DNA of 64,000 nucleotides from Chondrus crispus (taxonomy: Eukaryota > Rhodophyta > Florideophyceae > Gigartinales > Gigartinaceae). Under the pieces are notes generated by a model. The model was not told where the DNA came from. It worked only from the letters and a program-made list of their open reading frames with translations, and made no database searches. The stretch lies in the NCBI RefSeq assembly GCF_000350225.1, contig NW_005178719.1, positions 264,175 to 328,174 of the forward strand, given 5' to 3'. Below, piece by piece: positions 45,231 to 54,921 of this stretch (position 1 is the stretch's first letter; every line of letters begins with the position of its first letter). A program made the position numbers and the translations under genes.

Positions 45231-46438
45231 GAGGGAGGGTCATAACTTGCCCGAGTTTGCCCGGGTTTGCTTGCCCGGAGCCATGATTTGCACTACTATT
45301 GGCTACTGGGAGTTAATATATGATTTGAAACTAAGTACGACCCTACACTGCAAGCTCAAGTTATGTCAGTGTGTAATGACAAATGTCAATCATATATTGG
45401 CTACTTTTGTAAGTTTGTAACTTTCGAATTTGGACGCTGTGCTCCGGTGGACGCAGTGCTTGCCCCTTGCCGAAAACATCCTCAACTCCCCCTTTGCAAA
45501 AATCTATGCACCTGCCATCTCGCAAAGGCAACTCAACTCTACGAAGCACCTCTCTGCCTACTACTTTCCTGAAAATGGCTTCCACACCTCAATGCCACGT
45601 GCGCCGTTCTCCGCGCCTCTGGCGCATCTCTCTTTCCCCACCATTCGGAAGACGGGGGCCACCAACGCAAAGTCTCTCACTATTGCTTCCTCGTCTGCAG
45701 CGGGCGTTTCTGACCAAATATTATCCCCCCTCCATACGGTATGTACGACTGAATTCTTTGTCGTTAAAAATTCTGTTGGCTCTGACAAAGGTCCATCCCC
45801 GTCGGAGATCTAAGGGCTTTGTGAATTTTCGGGGTCGAGGATAGTTTGAAATAGCTTGGTGAAATGAAAGGAGGGAGAATAGAGCTGCGGTTGCGGTTAG
45901 TGCGGTCGTAGCAGTGATGATTCTATTGCCGTGCATTGCGTAGGAGTGATTAGATTGAGAAGAAAGGAGGGGAGGCAAACGGCGATACTGGGCAGTGGTT
46001 GTAGATCCGTTTTTTGACCAAACAGCGCCGGCGATAGATCCGCTATCCCGCGGAGTAGTAAGGAGAGAAGTAGGGGGTGAGATTTATCCCGGTGATCTGG
46101 GATCACCCGCAATGGCCACGTTCTGGGTCGGAAGCGAGCGACGCTGCAGCGTCTCGCGTCCATGTCGACGCGTCCCTCGGGCGAAGTTGTTTGACGCTGC
46201 AGCATGTCACGTCCCTGTCGATGCGTCCTCGGAGCGAATTTGTAGAACCCACAGTGTCCTCCCCGTTGTGTTCTGGCAATTTATGGCGCTGTATGCCTCT
46301 GTAAGTCAGCACCGTCGCTCTGGGACACCTGTCCACTACTAACGTAAGGGGAAGGCGTGTACTTACATTAATAAATTAATAAATGACCGGCAAACTCGGG
46401 CAAGCAAAGCAAACCCGGGCAAGTTAAGACACACCCTG
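45231..46438. mobile_element. Inverted-repeat DNA transposon (hAT-like), 1.2 kb
   Basis: The left end GAGGGAGGGTCATAACTTG and the right end read inward, CAGGGTGTGTCTTAACTTG, are inverted partners. The match continues as a TTGCCCG/GTTTGC-rich subterminal block of 35-45 bp on both sides. The CAGGG tip suggests hAT, but no 8-bp duplication was found. The minus-strand ORF at 45721-45978 (KPLDLRRGWTFVRANRIFND and EFSRTYRM) has the look of a transposase N-terminus, so the interior may be a deletion derivative. It lies 25 bp from the copia-2 3' LTR. Confidence 0.5.
45721..45978 (-). pseudogene. Possible transposase fragment inside the hAT-like element
   Basis: An 85-codon reading with a hydrophobic start and then RRGWTFVRANRIFNDKEF followed by SRTYRMEGG. 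This resembles the segment before the DDE core in several eukaryotic transposase families (FxxxFRMxxxxF). The continuation is lost. No strong assignment is possible. Confidence 0.3.
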
Positions 46439-46900
46439 AAGCGCGCGGACACTTTTGCACCCCAACCGCGCACAAAGATCGGACATCGAAGCAAATTAAA
46501 AAAAAATAGAAAGTATCCTGTTTTGTATTTTTGGGTTGTTACACTCTTATACGTAGCAAGCTGTGAGCAATCGATTGAGATATTTTTTCTTTAATTTCAA
46601 CCACGTCGTTCTGAGATACGGCGCACTGTCTGGCGCCGTTGCGCGCGGCGGTGCACCTTGGCCCGTGTCGGAGATATTTTTCAAAATATTTTGCATGTCC
46701 GATCTTTTTGTCACTGTCCGACAATTGCAGCACCCCCCTTTAGCGGCTACACTTCACAATAGACAGTGCTGCATGGCTACACTGTAGCCATGCAAAGCAT
46801 ATCAGCAACGGAGAGCTGATGAGGAAATCAAAGCCTCTTTGTGTAAGAGAGGAGGTTCGGACACCAGATACAATCAGTATTGCCCATGTAGAGACACCCT
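46439..46900. other. No gene; perfect 10-bp hairpin at 46771-46793
   Basis: GCATGGCTAC (46771-46780), three nt, then GTAGCCATGC. The surrounding sequence has only short ORFs. Confidence 0.45.
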
Positions 46901-46903
46901 TGC

Positions 46904-47176
46904 TTGCTTGCACAGCCTGCCGATATTCAACTCGAATGCATGCTTGTACTCGGGGGTGAATATCGCCAGGTTGTGACGGCGAAGTATTTTGTTGGAGAGT
47001 TCGTCAAATTCTGGTCAGCACTGCCCAAGACAATCACAACTGGAAGTGAAAGGCTCCTTGAGGCCCACGTACATACTTCCAAGAAGGACAAGGTCCTCCG
47101 TTTCCATTCCAAACCGATCAGTCTCTGCCAGTTAGCCTCTGAATTGTTATTTGATGAAACTGCATCGAAGATTTAA
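46904..47176 (+). CDS. Hypothetical 90-aa ORF
   Basis: ATG start, TAA stop. The product has FVKFWSALPKTITTG and LRFHSKPISLCQLASELLF and no motif I recognise. It lies in gene-poor AT-rich sequence with no obvious TATA box. It could be a transposon remnant. Confidence 0.25.
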   Translation: MLAQPADIQLECMLVLGGEYRQVVTAKYFVGEFVKFWSALPKTITTGSERLLEAHVHTSKKDKVLRFHSKPISLCQLASELLFDETASKI

Positions 47177-47179
47177 ATC

Positions 47180-49190
47180 GCAAATACAATGCAGTGCCTT
47201 GAGAACAAGACACTGATTTTCAGGTTTTGAGCAGCAGTAGTTTTTGCATAACGCCACACCAGATATTGACTAGTTTTTGAAAAGGCAGTGTACGGGGAAA
47301 CAAGTTGAGCAATGAGGACTCATTCTGTCTTCTAGCATTACACCCAACACCGGCAGCCTTGAAAGACTTGATTCTTATCAACTTTATTCTTATTCGAAAT
47401 AATGTCTTGCCAAGGGCCGTCATGTAATTGTTCAAGGTAATTCGGACCATTTAATTCAGGACGCACAACGAAATGATCGTAGAATCGGAATGAACGGTTT
47501 CTCAAGAATTTACCCAACGACTAGATCTGTTCTTCTAAATCTATGTTACTAGTGCTTTTGGAATCAGAACCAATCAAATGCAACTTCAATGGGCCACTGC
47601 ATTGTGTAAATTTTCACAGGTTAAGGAAATGAAAGCGGTCGGTTTACCGGCATACATGCTCTAAAATTGTAGGTAGATGGAGTTGCACTCAATTTTAAGT
47701 GTTATTATGAAGATACGAAACAGTTTGACCCAGTGTTTGACGGAATTGAAAAGAGACTTGGGAGACATTAGTGAAGCGGGAAATGGAGAAAACAGTTGAA
47801 TTGAGCACAAAGGGGCTTTCGAATAAGTACATGTGGGGGCTGCTGTCGATAGCGTCATCGAAGTGGGCACCGACTCTTAAAAGTGGCAAACAGTGGGCGT
47901 AGAGAGCGATTTTGCTGGGGCAATCAGTGTAGATGCACGGAATCGCTCGCTCCTGCCACTTCATCGCATACTACGCATTTGCGGATGAGGAGTATCCTTT
48001 CCGCGGCGCAGGATTTCAGAAGAGAAAACAGTTGCCTATTCCACGCCTCCATATGCACCTACATTGTCCAAAAATGATGAGCTTACGCAAAGGAGATGAA
48101 GGTCCAATGTGTGCATCCGCAAATTCTGCGATCTGCTACGAAATATGAGGATCTTCTTCAAAGAACGAGGGAGGTGTGTTCAGTAACACAGAATAACTTG
48201 CAATGGAAAGTATATGCTTAAGAAACCCTCGCTGGAGTCACCCTGTGAAGTTCGGTCTAGAAGAATCAGGACCAAGATGTCATTTGTTGTGATTTGAAGG
48301 GGCTTTAAAGCGTTGAGTCAAGGTTGAGGTTTCAAATATTTTGAAGGGTGACAAACTAACGCAGTGACAGCAACAGGCTTATCTACCATAAGAAGAATGT
48401 GAATGTGAAAGACCTGGATTATTCGTTGTTATTGGCTTCTCGAAGATTTAGGCCGACGTATGACCAGAACATCGTCTTTTTATAAACGCAACTGAATCAA
48501 CAAGCCAGAGTTCATATCTCGGAGAGTTAAATTGTCGCTTGCTACGGTATCCTGACATGGCTCAAGACTGGAATCTATTAAGGCACGTAGGCACTCTCTA
48601 CGAAATCGAGACCGCGGCGTTGCTGGCACAGATAACTTCAGGGGGTAGACACAAAACTTGATCTGGCTCTCTTTTGCTAGAGCCCCAGTGTCTCAATACA
48701 AGCCCATGACTGAAGGTCGAGGTCCCATGACGCTGAGGACTTGTCCCCTATTGCATATTTCTACAGAGTCTAAGCTTCATGCCCCGTGTGGCATGGCAAT
48801 AGCCATTACAAATTGATCTCTCGTGAGAATAATAATTGTTCTGTGGACTCTTTCCACCTACAGTAGAGTTCTTTCCACCTAGTATACAAACCTTCTCTAT
48901 GACCTGGACGTTCTCTTCGCTGCTGGACAGCAGCCACCGAGAATGCCGCGAGTAAATTACCTCCAGGGGGTTCTGCAGGGTTGTTCAGAATTCAATCGTC
49001 CCAGGCCTAAACGTCCTTCACCATAGGAACTTGGCATGCTCACGAGCTCGTATGGATCCACCACCGTTCTAGAATTTCCCAAACAAGCGTCCCCCAGCAC
49101 GCAACTTCCCCCTCCTCCGCAGATTCCTCAATAACGAAATCGCGCTGCGATATGAGCAACAGCTACAATCCCTGACCAAGTTAGAGCTTC
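47180..49190. other. Gene-poor stretch
   Basis: About 2 kb of AT-rich sequence with many stops. A minus-strand ORF at 47695-47964 (CIYTDCPSKIALYAHCLPLL, FDDAIDSSPHMYLFESPF) reads rather protein-like and may be a remnant of a transposase or of an older gene. Nothing else can be supported. Confidence 0.35.
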
Positions 49191-49196
49191 GCAGGC

Positions 49197-49203
49197 TATA
49201 TAA
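49197..49203 (+). promoter_or_regulatory. TATA box of the Asp-rich protein gene
   Basis: TATATAA lies 85 nt before the ATG at 49288. The spacing would give a transcription start near 49230 and a 5' UTR of about 60 nt. Confidence 0.55.
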
Positions 49204-49287
49204 CAGCGAACCAGATTTCCCGACGATCCCATCCATCATCTCCCAGCTCCCCTGACAAGCAATTCTCTGGAACAAATTTCTTTCAAC

Positions 49288-49805
49288 ATGGCTCGTCTGT
49301 ACATTGCGGCCCTCGTCTTCGGCTTGATTCTTCTCCATGTTTCGGCTATTTCCACGGACTCCATGTCTACATCAGTTCGTCACGGCGGTGATGACGACGA
49401 TGACGACGACCATCGCCCGAGGAAGTTTGTTCTCCGCTGCTCGCGCGAGTCCGGCGGGCCGATCTTCAAGCGCTGCACCGGGTGTTTGGGCCAGTGCCGC
49501 TCGAACTTCGGTACGAGGACGGTTGTCGTGATCAAGAAGCGTGGTGGTGACGACGATGACGACGACGACGACGATGACGACGATGACGATGATGACAGCT
49601 ATCGCATGCTCATCAGGACTGGAAGCAGTGACGACGACGACGACGACAAGGATGATGATGATGACGATGAGGGCGGGGTGGCAAAGACCAGGGTCGTGAT
49701 GAAGTGCACCAGCAGGGCTTGCCGCAGGTGCAACCAGGGCTGCCTTGGTAAGTTCGGAAAGAGAGTACTCGTCACTCGCAAGGTTCCCGGAGGAAGCGGT
49801 GGTGA

Positions 49806-49839
<34 letters not shown>

Positions 49840-49923
49840 CATGATGATGATGATTCTGATGATGATTCTGACGATGATGACGACGATAAAGATGATGATG
49901 ACGATGATGATGGCCATTACTAG
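49288..49923 (+). CDS. Secreted Asp-rich protein with repeated CxxCxxxC module
   Basis: 211 aa. Residues 1-20 are a clear signal peptide (hydrophobic core LYIAALVFGLILLHVSA). The mature protein alternates Asp runs (35-41, 88-103, 115-127 and 173-208, the last with His, Ser and Lys) with two basic Cys modules. Module 1 has Cys 51, 63, 66 and 70; module 2 has Cys 140, 145, 148 and 152. Both share CxxCxxxC with a CLG turn, then FG..R..V..R/KK. Secretion and the acidic runs suggest Ca2+ or metal binding, cell-wall polysaccharide interaction or mineral binding, all inferred. A TATA box lies 85 nt upstream and no intron is needed. The Asp codons form unstable GAY trinucleotide repeats, so length may vary between individuals. 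I know no family with this layout. Confidence 0.8.
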
Positions 49924-50766
49924 AGTGTCATATCTGTTCCTTGGGTTTATCCTCATCAGTATTCAGGGTAATCCTAAAGAGCTGATGCACAAGTAGTATC
50001 CTCGTAAAGAGCAAATAGATCCTTTGAACCGATGTGCGCCCCATTCGTGTAACACGCGATTGTTCTATAGCTAGTCTTGACTTAGCAGGCTGGCTATTCT
50101 CACCAAGAACTTAGATCGCAACGGTAGGAGCGAAGGAGTGAGAGATGTTGCGCTGTCTGGAATCGCATCATTCTGTTAAGCACAGAACGTAGGCGGAAGT
50201 CATACACGGGGATCTATGCTTGCAATGATTTTCAACATGAAGGTGTGTCTGCGAACCAACTTTACCTCCCTCGCGTAGCCTCAATCTAGACATCGGACTT
50301 GGCCGTAATCGTTGATATCATGCGTTGTGAACTGGAGAGGCCGTATGCCATGGAGTCGGCACGGGATGCCCGAAGGCTGGAACCGCTCCAGGCGGAAAAG
50401 ACTTAGCTTTGCTCTTGTCGCGAGATAGGACATTCTGAACAGCACCGACGATGTAGTCGTCGGTTGCGGGGAATTTCGAGCGTCGGTCTGCGCGACGCGA
50501 CACGCGCGGTGTGCTCCCCACACACATCCGTGGCGAGGGCACCTGCCAGATGGTCTCCCATGTGGCGTACGTGGTGGGCACAACAGGAACCGGAAGGGCA
50601 ACGGGTAGGGTCCAGATGTCGTGGCACCCAAACTCTGTGGGGAAGAACTGAAAAACTGCAGTGGAAACAAGGCCCAAAAACTGAATACTGTATCCCGCCC
50701 ACCTCGCCCCAACAGGACTTCGACAACCTACCTTTACCTTCTCCTCCGCCCCTTCTCCTCTCAGGC
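49924..50766. other. Intergenic and upstream of the NB-ARC gene
   Basis: It holds the probable promoter of the NB-ARC gene. A pyrimidine-rich tract (CCTTCTCCTCCGCCCC, about 50737-50758) runs up to CTCAGGC just before the ATG at 50767. The NB-ARC frame is open back to 50464 but that part is low in protein-like character. On the minus strand a coding-like reading spans 50318-50640 (DIWTLPVALPVPVVPTTY, MCVGSTPRVSRRADRR); it may be a remnant of another gene. Confidence 0.4.
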
Positions 50767-52329
50767 ATGGAAACCGGCGATCCATGTCCTCCCTCAGAAT
50801 CCCCCGGGAAGCCCTTCTCGCGCATGAAGAAGAAGCGAGTGCGCCCCTCGCCCGCGCAGAACCCCCAGCCACGCCCGCCCGTCTTCTCTGTGCGTCCAAA
50901 CCCCGCGCACTACCTCGTCTCCTTCCAGCCCGGCTCCACGTCGCCCGAGCAGCATGTCGTCTCGTTGCTCTTCGAGAACGATCGCCGCCTCGTTTGTTTA
51001 GTCGGCCTGCCCGGTTCCGGAAAGACCGTCGCCCTGCGGTCCGTTGCCCATTACGCCGCGGTGCACGCGCACTTCCGTGACGGCATCGCCCTCCTCGGCC
51101 TAGCCCCATCGACCACCCCCGCGTCTCTGCTTGCGGATCTATGCGAGCTGGTCGGCCGTATCGCGGGCGAGGCTCCAAAGAAGGACATCGAGCAGCAGCT
51201 GGCAAGCAGTAATTCACACATCGGCGCAATCGACGCCGTCGCAAACGCCCTCCGTCACCGCCGTGTCCTTCTCATCCTCGACAACGTGAGCAGCTCGCCC
51301 GGCATAATACTGCAGCTGCTCCAGCGCCTCACGCACGTAGCGATGGCATCCGCCTCGCTCCCGCCAAAGGCTAAGACGTCCAGGTTAGCGATATTGGCAA
51401 GCGCGCGGTCCGTGCTAGTCGCGCGGAAGATTGGAGGCAACTCTCTCGTGCACATCGACTTGCTGGACCCGTTGGGATCCACGGCGCGTGACATGCTGTG
51501 TGCTCATCTGGGTCTGCCCCGCGCGGAGCTGGACGCACACTGCGCAGTGCCTGCCGTGGGGGAGGCGCCCGCCAAAGTCGTGTTGCGCCGGTGCGCGGGA
51601 CTGCCACTAGCAGTGGCGGTGGCGGGGGGCGCGGTGAAGAGACTGCTAGTGCAGGACGGGAACCGAGAAAGCATTTGGGCACATTATAGTGAGTATCTGA
51701 CCAAGAGCTTTGAGCAGTTTGGACAGATCTCGCGCTTGTTCTCCAATGTTGCGGCGTGCGTAGATGCAATTGCGAAGTGGCCGTTGATTCTGCCCGTGCA
51801 GAATGCGCTGGCCGCGTTGGTGACCTTGCCGAGCGATACTGGAGTCTCAAAGGAGAAGCTCCAGAAACTCTGGGGGGTGTCCAATGAAGGGGAAGTGCTT
51901 GCCGCGATCGATGAGCTTGCCAATCAATGTTTGGTGAAGAGGATTATGCGAGATGGCAAGGTGTTGGGGATGAAAATCCCGTCGATCATCATGGACTACT
52001 GCAGGCACGAGGCGAAGAATTTGACCAAGCACAACCCGGCGAGCACGGCCGGGTTTCAACCGGTGGCGGCGAAAAAGGCGGGGGGCGGTGGCGCGAAGGA
52101 AAAGGCGAAACCGCGTACGAAACGCGGGCGTCCTCCCGGCGTGCGGGCAAGCGCGAAGATCCGCAAGACGAAAGCAACGGGAAACGGAGCGGCGGCGGTG
52201 GCAGCTGTTGGCATGGCGCCGGGCAAGCGGCGGGCGGCCGCGGAGCCGGGGGACTCGCTGATGTCGCACTTTTCCGGAACGGCGGCTGTGTTTCAAACGG
52301 GCGAGGCGGAGCGAGACAAGGAGTCGTGA
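50767..52329 (+). CDS. NB-ARC (STAND) ATPase with C-terminal AT-hook-like motif
   Basis: 520 aa from the ATG at 50767, which I prefer to the in-frame upstream start at 50464 because the upstream residues look like translated UTR. A Pro-rich basic N-terminus is followed by an NB-ARC domain: P-loop GLPGSGKT (80-87), Walker B RVLLILDN (166-173), sensor-like LAILASARS (207-215), GLPL motif CAGLPLAV (276-283) and a winged-helix-like part to about 415. NB-ARC proteins are nucleotide switches in immunity or cell death. Usual LRR, WD or TPR sensor repeats are absent. Instead the last 80 residues are basic and hold KRGRPPG (452-458), an AT-hook core, amid KPRTKRGRPPGVR and KIRKTK, suggesting nuclear DNA binding (inference). 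No intron. It converges on the next gene. Confidence 0.8.
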   Translation: METGDPCPPSESPGKPFSRMKKKRVRPSPAQNPQPRPPVFSVRPNPAHYLVSFQPGSTSPEQHVVSLLFENDRRLVCLVGLPGSGKTVALRSVAHYAAVHAHFRDGIALLGLAPSTTPASLLADLCELVGRIAGEAPKKDIEQQLASSNSHIGAIDAVANALRHRRVLLILDNVSSSPGIILQLLQRLTHVAMASASLPPKAKTSRLAILASARSVLVARKIGGNSLVHIDLLDPLGSTARDMLCAHLGLPRAELDAHCAVPAVGEAPAKVVLRRCAGLPLAVAVAGGAVKRLLVQDGNRESIWAHYSEYLTKSFEQFGQISRLFSNVAACVDAIAKWPLILPVQNALAALVTLPSDTGVSKEKLQKLWGVSNEGEVLAAIDELANQCLVKRIMRDGKVLGMKIPSIIMDYCRHEAKNLTKHNPASTAGFQPVAAKKAGGGGAKEKAKPRTKRGRPPGVRASAKIRKTKATGNGAAAVAAVGMAPGKRRAAAEPGDSLMSHFSGTAAVFQTGEAERDKES

Positions 52330-52579
52330 TTGGTTTTCGGTTTCTACGACCGCGGAGGGGCGCGACTGTCGTCCCTCTGCCGCAGCCTTCTAGTTCTGTA
52401 CGCTTTTGTCGGGATGATCCTCGCTCTTGTACATTATAAGCCTTCCGACCCTCTCGCCGCGTGATGTTTTCGTGGACTTCTTGCGCCCGCATGTCGTTTG
52501 GCGCAAGCAACGGACAAGAGAATGGTCTACGAAAAAATGTGGGGGCCCTCTACCCGTTTCTACTTTAATACGGGGTCTC

Positions 52580-53557
52580 CTAAACCTTTTTCTGATGAAA
52601 GCGGTCAATTATGGCAAGTCTACGGTCCCTATAGTCATCCATCCAGCGATCGATACCCTTAAGCTCCTTCTTTGTCAAATTCCTAAACATCCACTCGCGC
52701 ATGAGCTCCTCCGTGCCGACCCAGCGACACAGAATGACGATCATCTCACCCCTCTTATCATCATCGTTGCCCCATCTCTTCTTGGTGGTGAAGATCCTAG
52801 CAGCCTGCTTCTCCAGGTCCTTGTACTCGAAGGGGTTCCTGACCCAGCGATCGATCGTTCTCACCAACGCCTCGCTCTCACCGTGAATGTCGGCCAGCAT
52901 CGCCGCCAGCGTGCGCCACCCGATCTCCAACGCCGCGAACGTGTCCGGGCCCGCCTCGTCCTCAAAGGTGCGCACGGCCTTGGCCATCTTGCGCACGGCC
53001 ATCTCCAAGTGGACGTTGTTCTTCTCGCGCACCTTGAGAAACATCTTGTTAATCTCTTTGGTCTCCTTATCGAAGCCCACGTAGACGTCATCGAAGGCCT
53101 TCTGATTGACCATGTCATCGACCAAGCTGGCAGTCAAGGCGAAGCGCGCAAAGCCGTTCCACCACATCATGACGTCTGCGCCGTCCTCGTCGGTGAGGCC
53201 GCCAGCGGCGCGGCTCTCCAAGCTGGGCAGGATGTCGCCCCACATGTCGGCCATTTCGAGGCGCACGGCGTTGTGGACGAGGGCCAGGACGTTGGCGGCG
53301 TACTGGCCGCGTGCGAGGTCGTACGCGGTCAGGCGCAGCTCCGGGCGGTCGTCCACGATGAAGGAGGGGATGGCCGTCAGCGGCACGCGCGTGGGGAAAG
53401 GCGCCACCGCCGGCGTGGAGTCGCCAGGGCCCAGTGGCGCGGCAGAGGCCCCGGCCTCGTCCGGCGGGGAGAAATCGTCGGATGAGTTGGAGGGAGGCGC
53501 GGGGGGGTCCGAGGACGGCGAGTTGGAGCTGCCGCCGAAGAGCCAGCGGAAGACCAT
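52580..53557 (-). CDS. Hypothetical 325-aa helical protein
   Basis: One uninterrupted minus-strand ORF with the start at 53557 (MVFRWLFGGSSN). Residues about 10-55 are a Ser/Pro/Asp-rich linker. The remainder is mostly amphipathic helix with blocks such as YDLARGQYAANVLALVHNAV, MMWWNGFARFALTASLVDDM, KMFLKVREKNNVHLEMAVRK and KELKGIDRWMDDYRDRR. No signal peptide or membrane span. I do not recognise a family; cytosolic or nuclear location is likely. The antisense ORFs of similar length are shadows. It is divergent from NDUFB9 with about 580 bp between the starts, and convergent with the NB-ARC gene (250 bp between the stops). Confidence 0.75.
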   Translation of the reverse strand: MVFRWLFGGSSNSPSSDPPAPPSNSSDDFSPPDEAGASAAPLGPGDSTPAVAPFPTRVPLTAIPSFIVDDRPELRLTAYDLARGQYAANVLALVHNAVRLEMADMWGDILPSLESRAAGGLTDEDGADVMMWWNGFARFALTASLVDDMVNQKAFDDVYVGFDKETKEINKMFLKVREKNNVHLEMAVRKMAKAVRTFEDEAGPDTFAALEIGWRTLAAMLADIHGESEALVRTIDRWVRNPFEYKDLEKQAARIFTTKKRWGNDDDKRGEMIVILCRWVGTEELMREWMFRNLTKKELKGIDRWMDDYRDRRLAIIDRFHQKKV

Positions 53558-54139
53558 GTCTGGGAGTGAGAGAAGGGGGACGGGGAGGGGGCGGAGGGGC
53601 GGAGGGGCGTAGGGAGGTCAGAAAGGCGCAGATGGAGGAATGATGACTGTGTGGGGTGATGATGTGGGAAGATGATGTGGGAAGATGATGTGGGAAGATG
53701 ATGAAGAAGCCGTTTAAGGTGCGCGGTCAAATTGGGTGCTCGCGCATTTTGCAGGTCTCATGTCTGAGATGTGACAAGAATTCGGTTATCGTTTTTTTTA
53801 GTTATTTGAGGAGCGAAAGCACTTTCCCCGTGGCTCCTGACATTGCCACGTGTAACAGGCTACCCTCATAGTCGCCCAGGCGCGTAGACCTGGCGGACGG
53901 CTCCGTGGACGTTGAATTTAAACGTTGAACACGTGTACACATGCACACGAAGACACGTCGTACACCTGTTTCCGTGGACACTGGTACACCTATCCCCACA
54001 AACCCGTAACTTGCCAGACCACACACCCAACTTGACCCTCCCGGCCAGCTCGCCTTGCCCAACGCCGATCCATCCCACTCCCCCCGCGTCCGCCTTCCCC
54101 CCCCACGTTTCGCCACGCCATACCGCCGCTCCCCCGTCG
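53558..54139. promoter_or_regulatory. Shared divergent promoter region
   Basis: This 582-bp region separates the start of the 325-aa gene (minus) from the NDUFB9 start (plus). It contains the 13-bp minisatellite and, at about 53932-53985, an ACACGTGTACACATGCACACG stretch with several ACGTG/CACAC units, similar in style to the LTR U3 sequences elsewhere in the window. No clear TATA box. A bidirectional promoter is an inference from geometry. Confidence 0.45.
53658..53709. repeat. 13-bp minisatellite (about 4 units)
   Basis: GATGATGTGGGAA is repeated three times and followed by GATGATGAAGAAG, in the 5' flank of the 325-aa gene, between two divergent genes. Confidence 0.85.
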
Positions 54140-54588
54140 ATGGGCGCGACCGCCTCGATGCCCGCCGCGCGCGCGGGCGCGTGGGAAGCGGGTCTCTCGC
54201 ACGCGCACAAGGTCACGCGCCTCTACCGCGCGTCGCTGCGCACCAGCCGCGACTGGGCGATCGACTACGAGCTGTGGACCGCGGACGCCGCCAAGATCCA
54301 GGCCCGCTTCCGCGCCAACGCGGCCAAGAGCCTCACCGAGGGCCGCTTCCTCGTCGACAAGGGCATGCAGGAGCTCATGAGACACAGACACCCCGAGCCG
54401 TACATCCCCATCTACCAGCCGGGCAGTAGCTCGTACCAGCGCAACGTCCCGCCCCCGCCAGAGGTAGGTTGCCCGGGGCCTTCTTTCTCGCGCGGCAGCG
54501 AGCGCGGAACCGTACTGACTGTTTGGGTTTGCGCCTTGTGCAGCTCGCAGAGAGATCCATGCCGCCGCCGGACCAGTGCGTACAGTGA
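54140..54588 (+). CDS. NDUFB9: NADH dehydrogenase [ubiquinone] 1 beta subcomplex subunit 9 (LYR protein), two exons
   Basis: Accessory subunit of mitochondrial complex I (B22). It is an LYR-motif protein that binds the mitochondrial acyl carrier protein on the membrane arm. Exon 1 (54140-54463) encodes 108 residues including HKVTRLYRASLRTSRDW (LYR at 28-30), then DAAKIQARFRANAAK, EGRFLVDKGMQELM and HPEPYIPIYQPGSSSYQRN, all typical of the family. An 80-bp intron (54464-54543) opens with GTAGGT and closes TTGTGCAG. Exon 2 (54544-54588) encodes LAERSMPPPDQCVQ and stops. The total of 122 aa is close to the plant form (about 117 aa). Reading through the intron gives a long unrelated tail, so the spliced form is preferred. 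Confidence 0.85.
54464..54543 (+). other. Intron of NDUFB9 (80 bp)
   Basis: GT-AG with donor GAG/GTAGGT and acceptor TTGTGCAG/CTC preceded by a T/G-rich tract. It keeps phase 0 and gives a natural short C-terminus. The only spliceosomal intron I can support in the window. Confidence 0.75.
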
Positions 54589-54921
54589 TGCCGCGCGCGC
54601 TTTTGGCCAGTGTTTAGTAAAGTCTTTTTGCTCGCGTCTCTCAATTCGTCGCCTTCACACCCGATATCAATGCCCCCGCGCATCGCGTTCATTTTTGTCG
54701 CTGCAGGGGAACAGCTTGCTTCGCGGGCGAAGGACTGTAGGACCGGAAGCTCGCCGCGTCGCGAGGAGCTTCCTCGATTCGATTCGAAAGCAATCCATTT
54801 CACCACAGATCGCCGGAGGGCGCAGGACTTCTTTTGTTGAGAGATCCCGTCCGCGTTGGGCCCAGGGGCCGATGCTACACACTGTCACGGAGAAGACTGG
54901 GAGGGCAGAGGGTTAACACGT

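Noticed and set aside
49372-49956. 194-codon minus-strand ORF rich in Ile and Val, like a membrane protein
   Set aside because: It is the complement of the Asp codon runs (GAY gives RTC = Ile/Val). The plus-strand reading has a signal peptide, ordered Cys modules and a TATA box.
50640-51244. Arg-rich minus-strand ORF over the NB-ARC domain
   Set aside because: It is antisense to conserved P-loop sequence and its Arg/Ala composition is typical of a GC-rich shadow. Only the 50318-50640 part was kept as a query.
52427-53485. 352-codon plus-strand ORF opposite the 325-aa gene
   Set aside because: His/Val/Leu-rich with repeated codon-complement words. The minus-strand reading has a natural start, even composition and helix patterns.
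53912-54916. 334-codon uninterrupted reading of the NDUFB9 locus
   Set aside because: The residues before 54140 and after 54463 are not protein-like. The ATG at 54140 and the GT-AG intron give a product of family-typical size.
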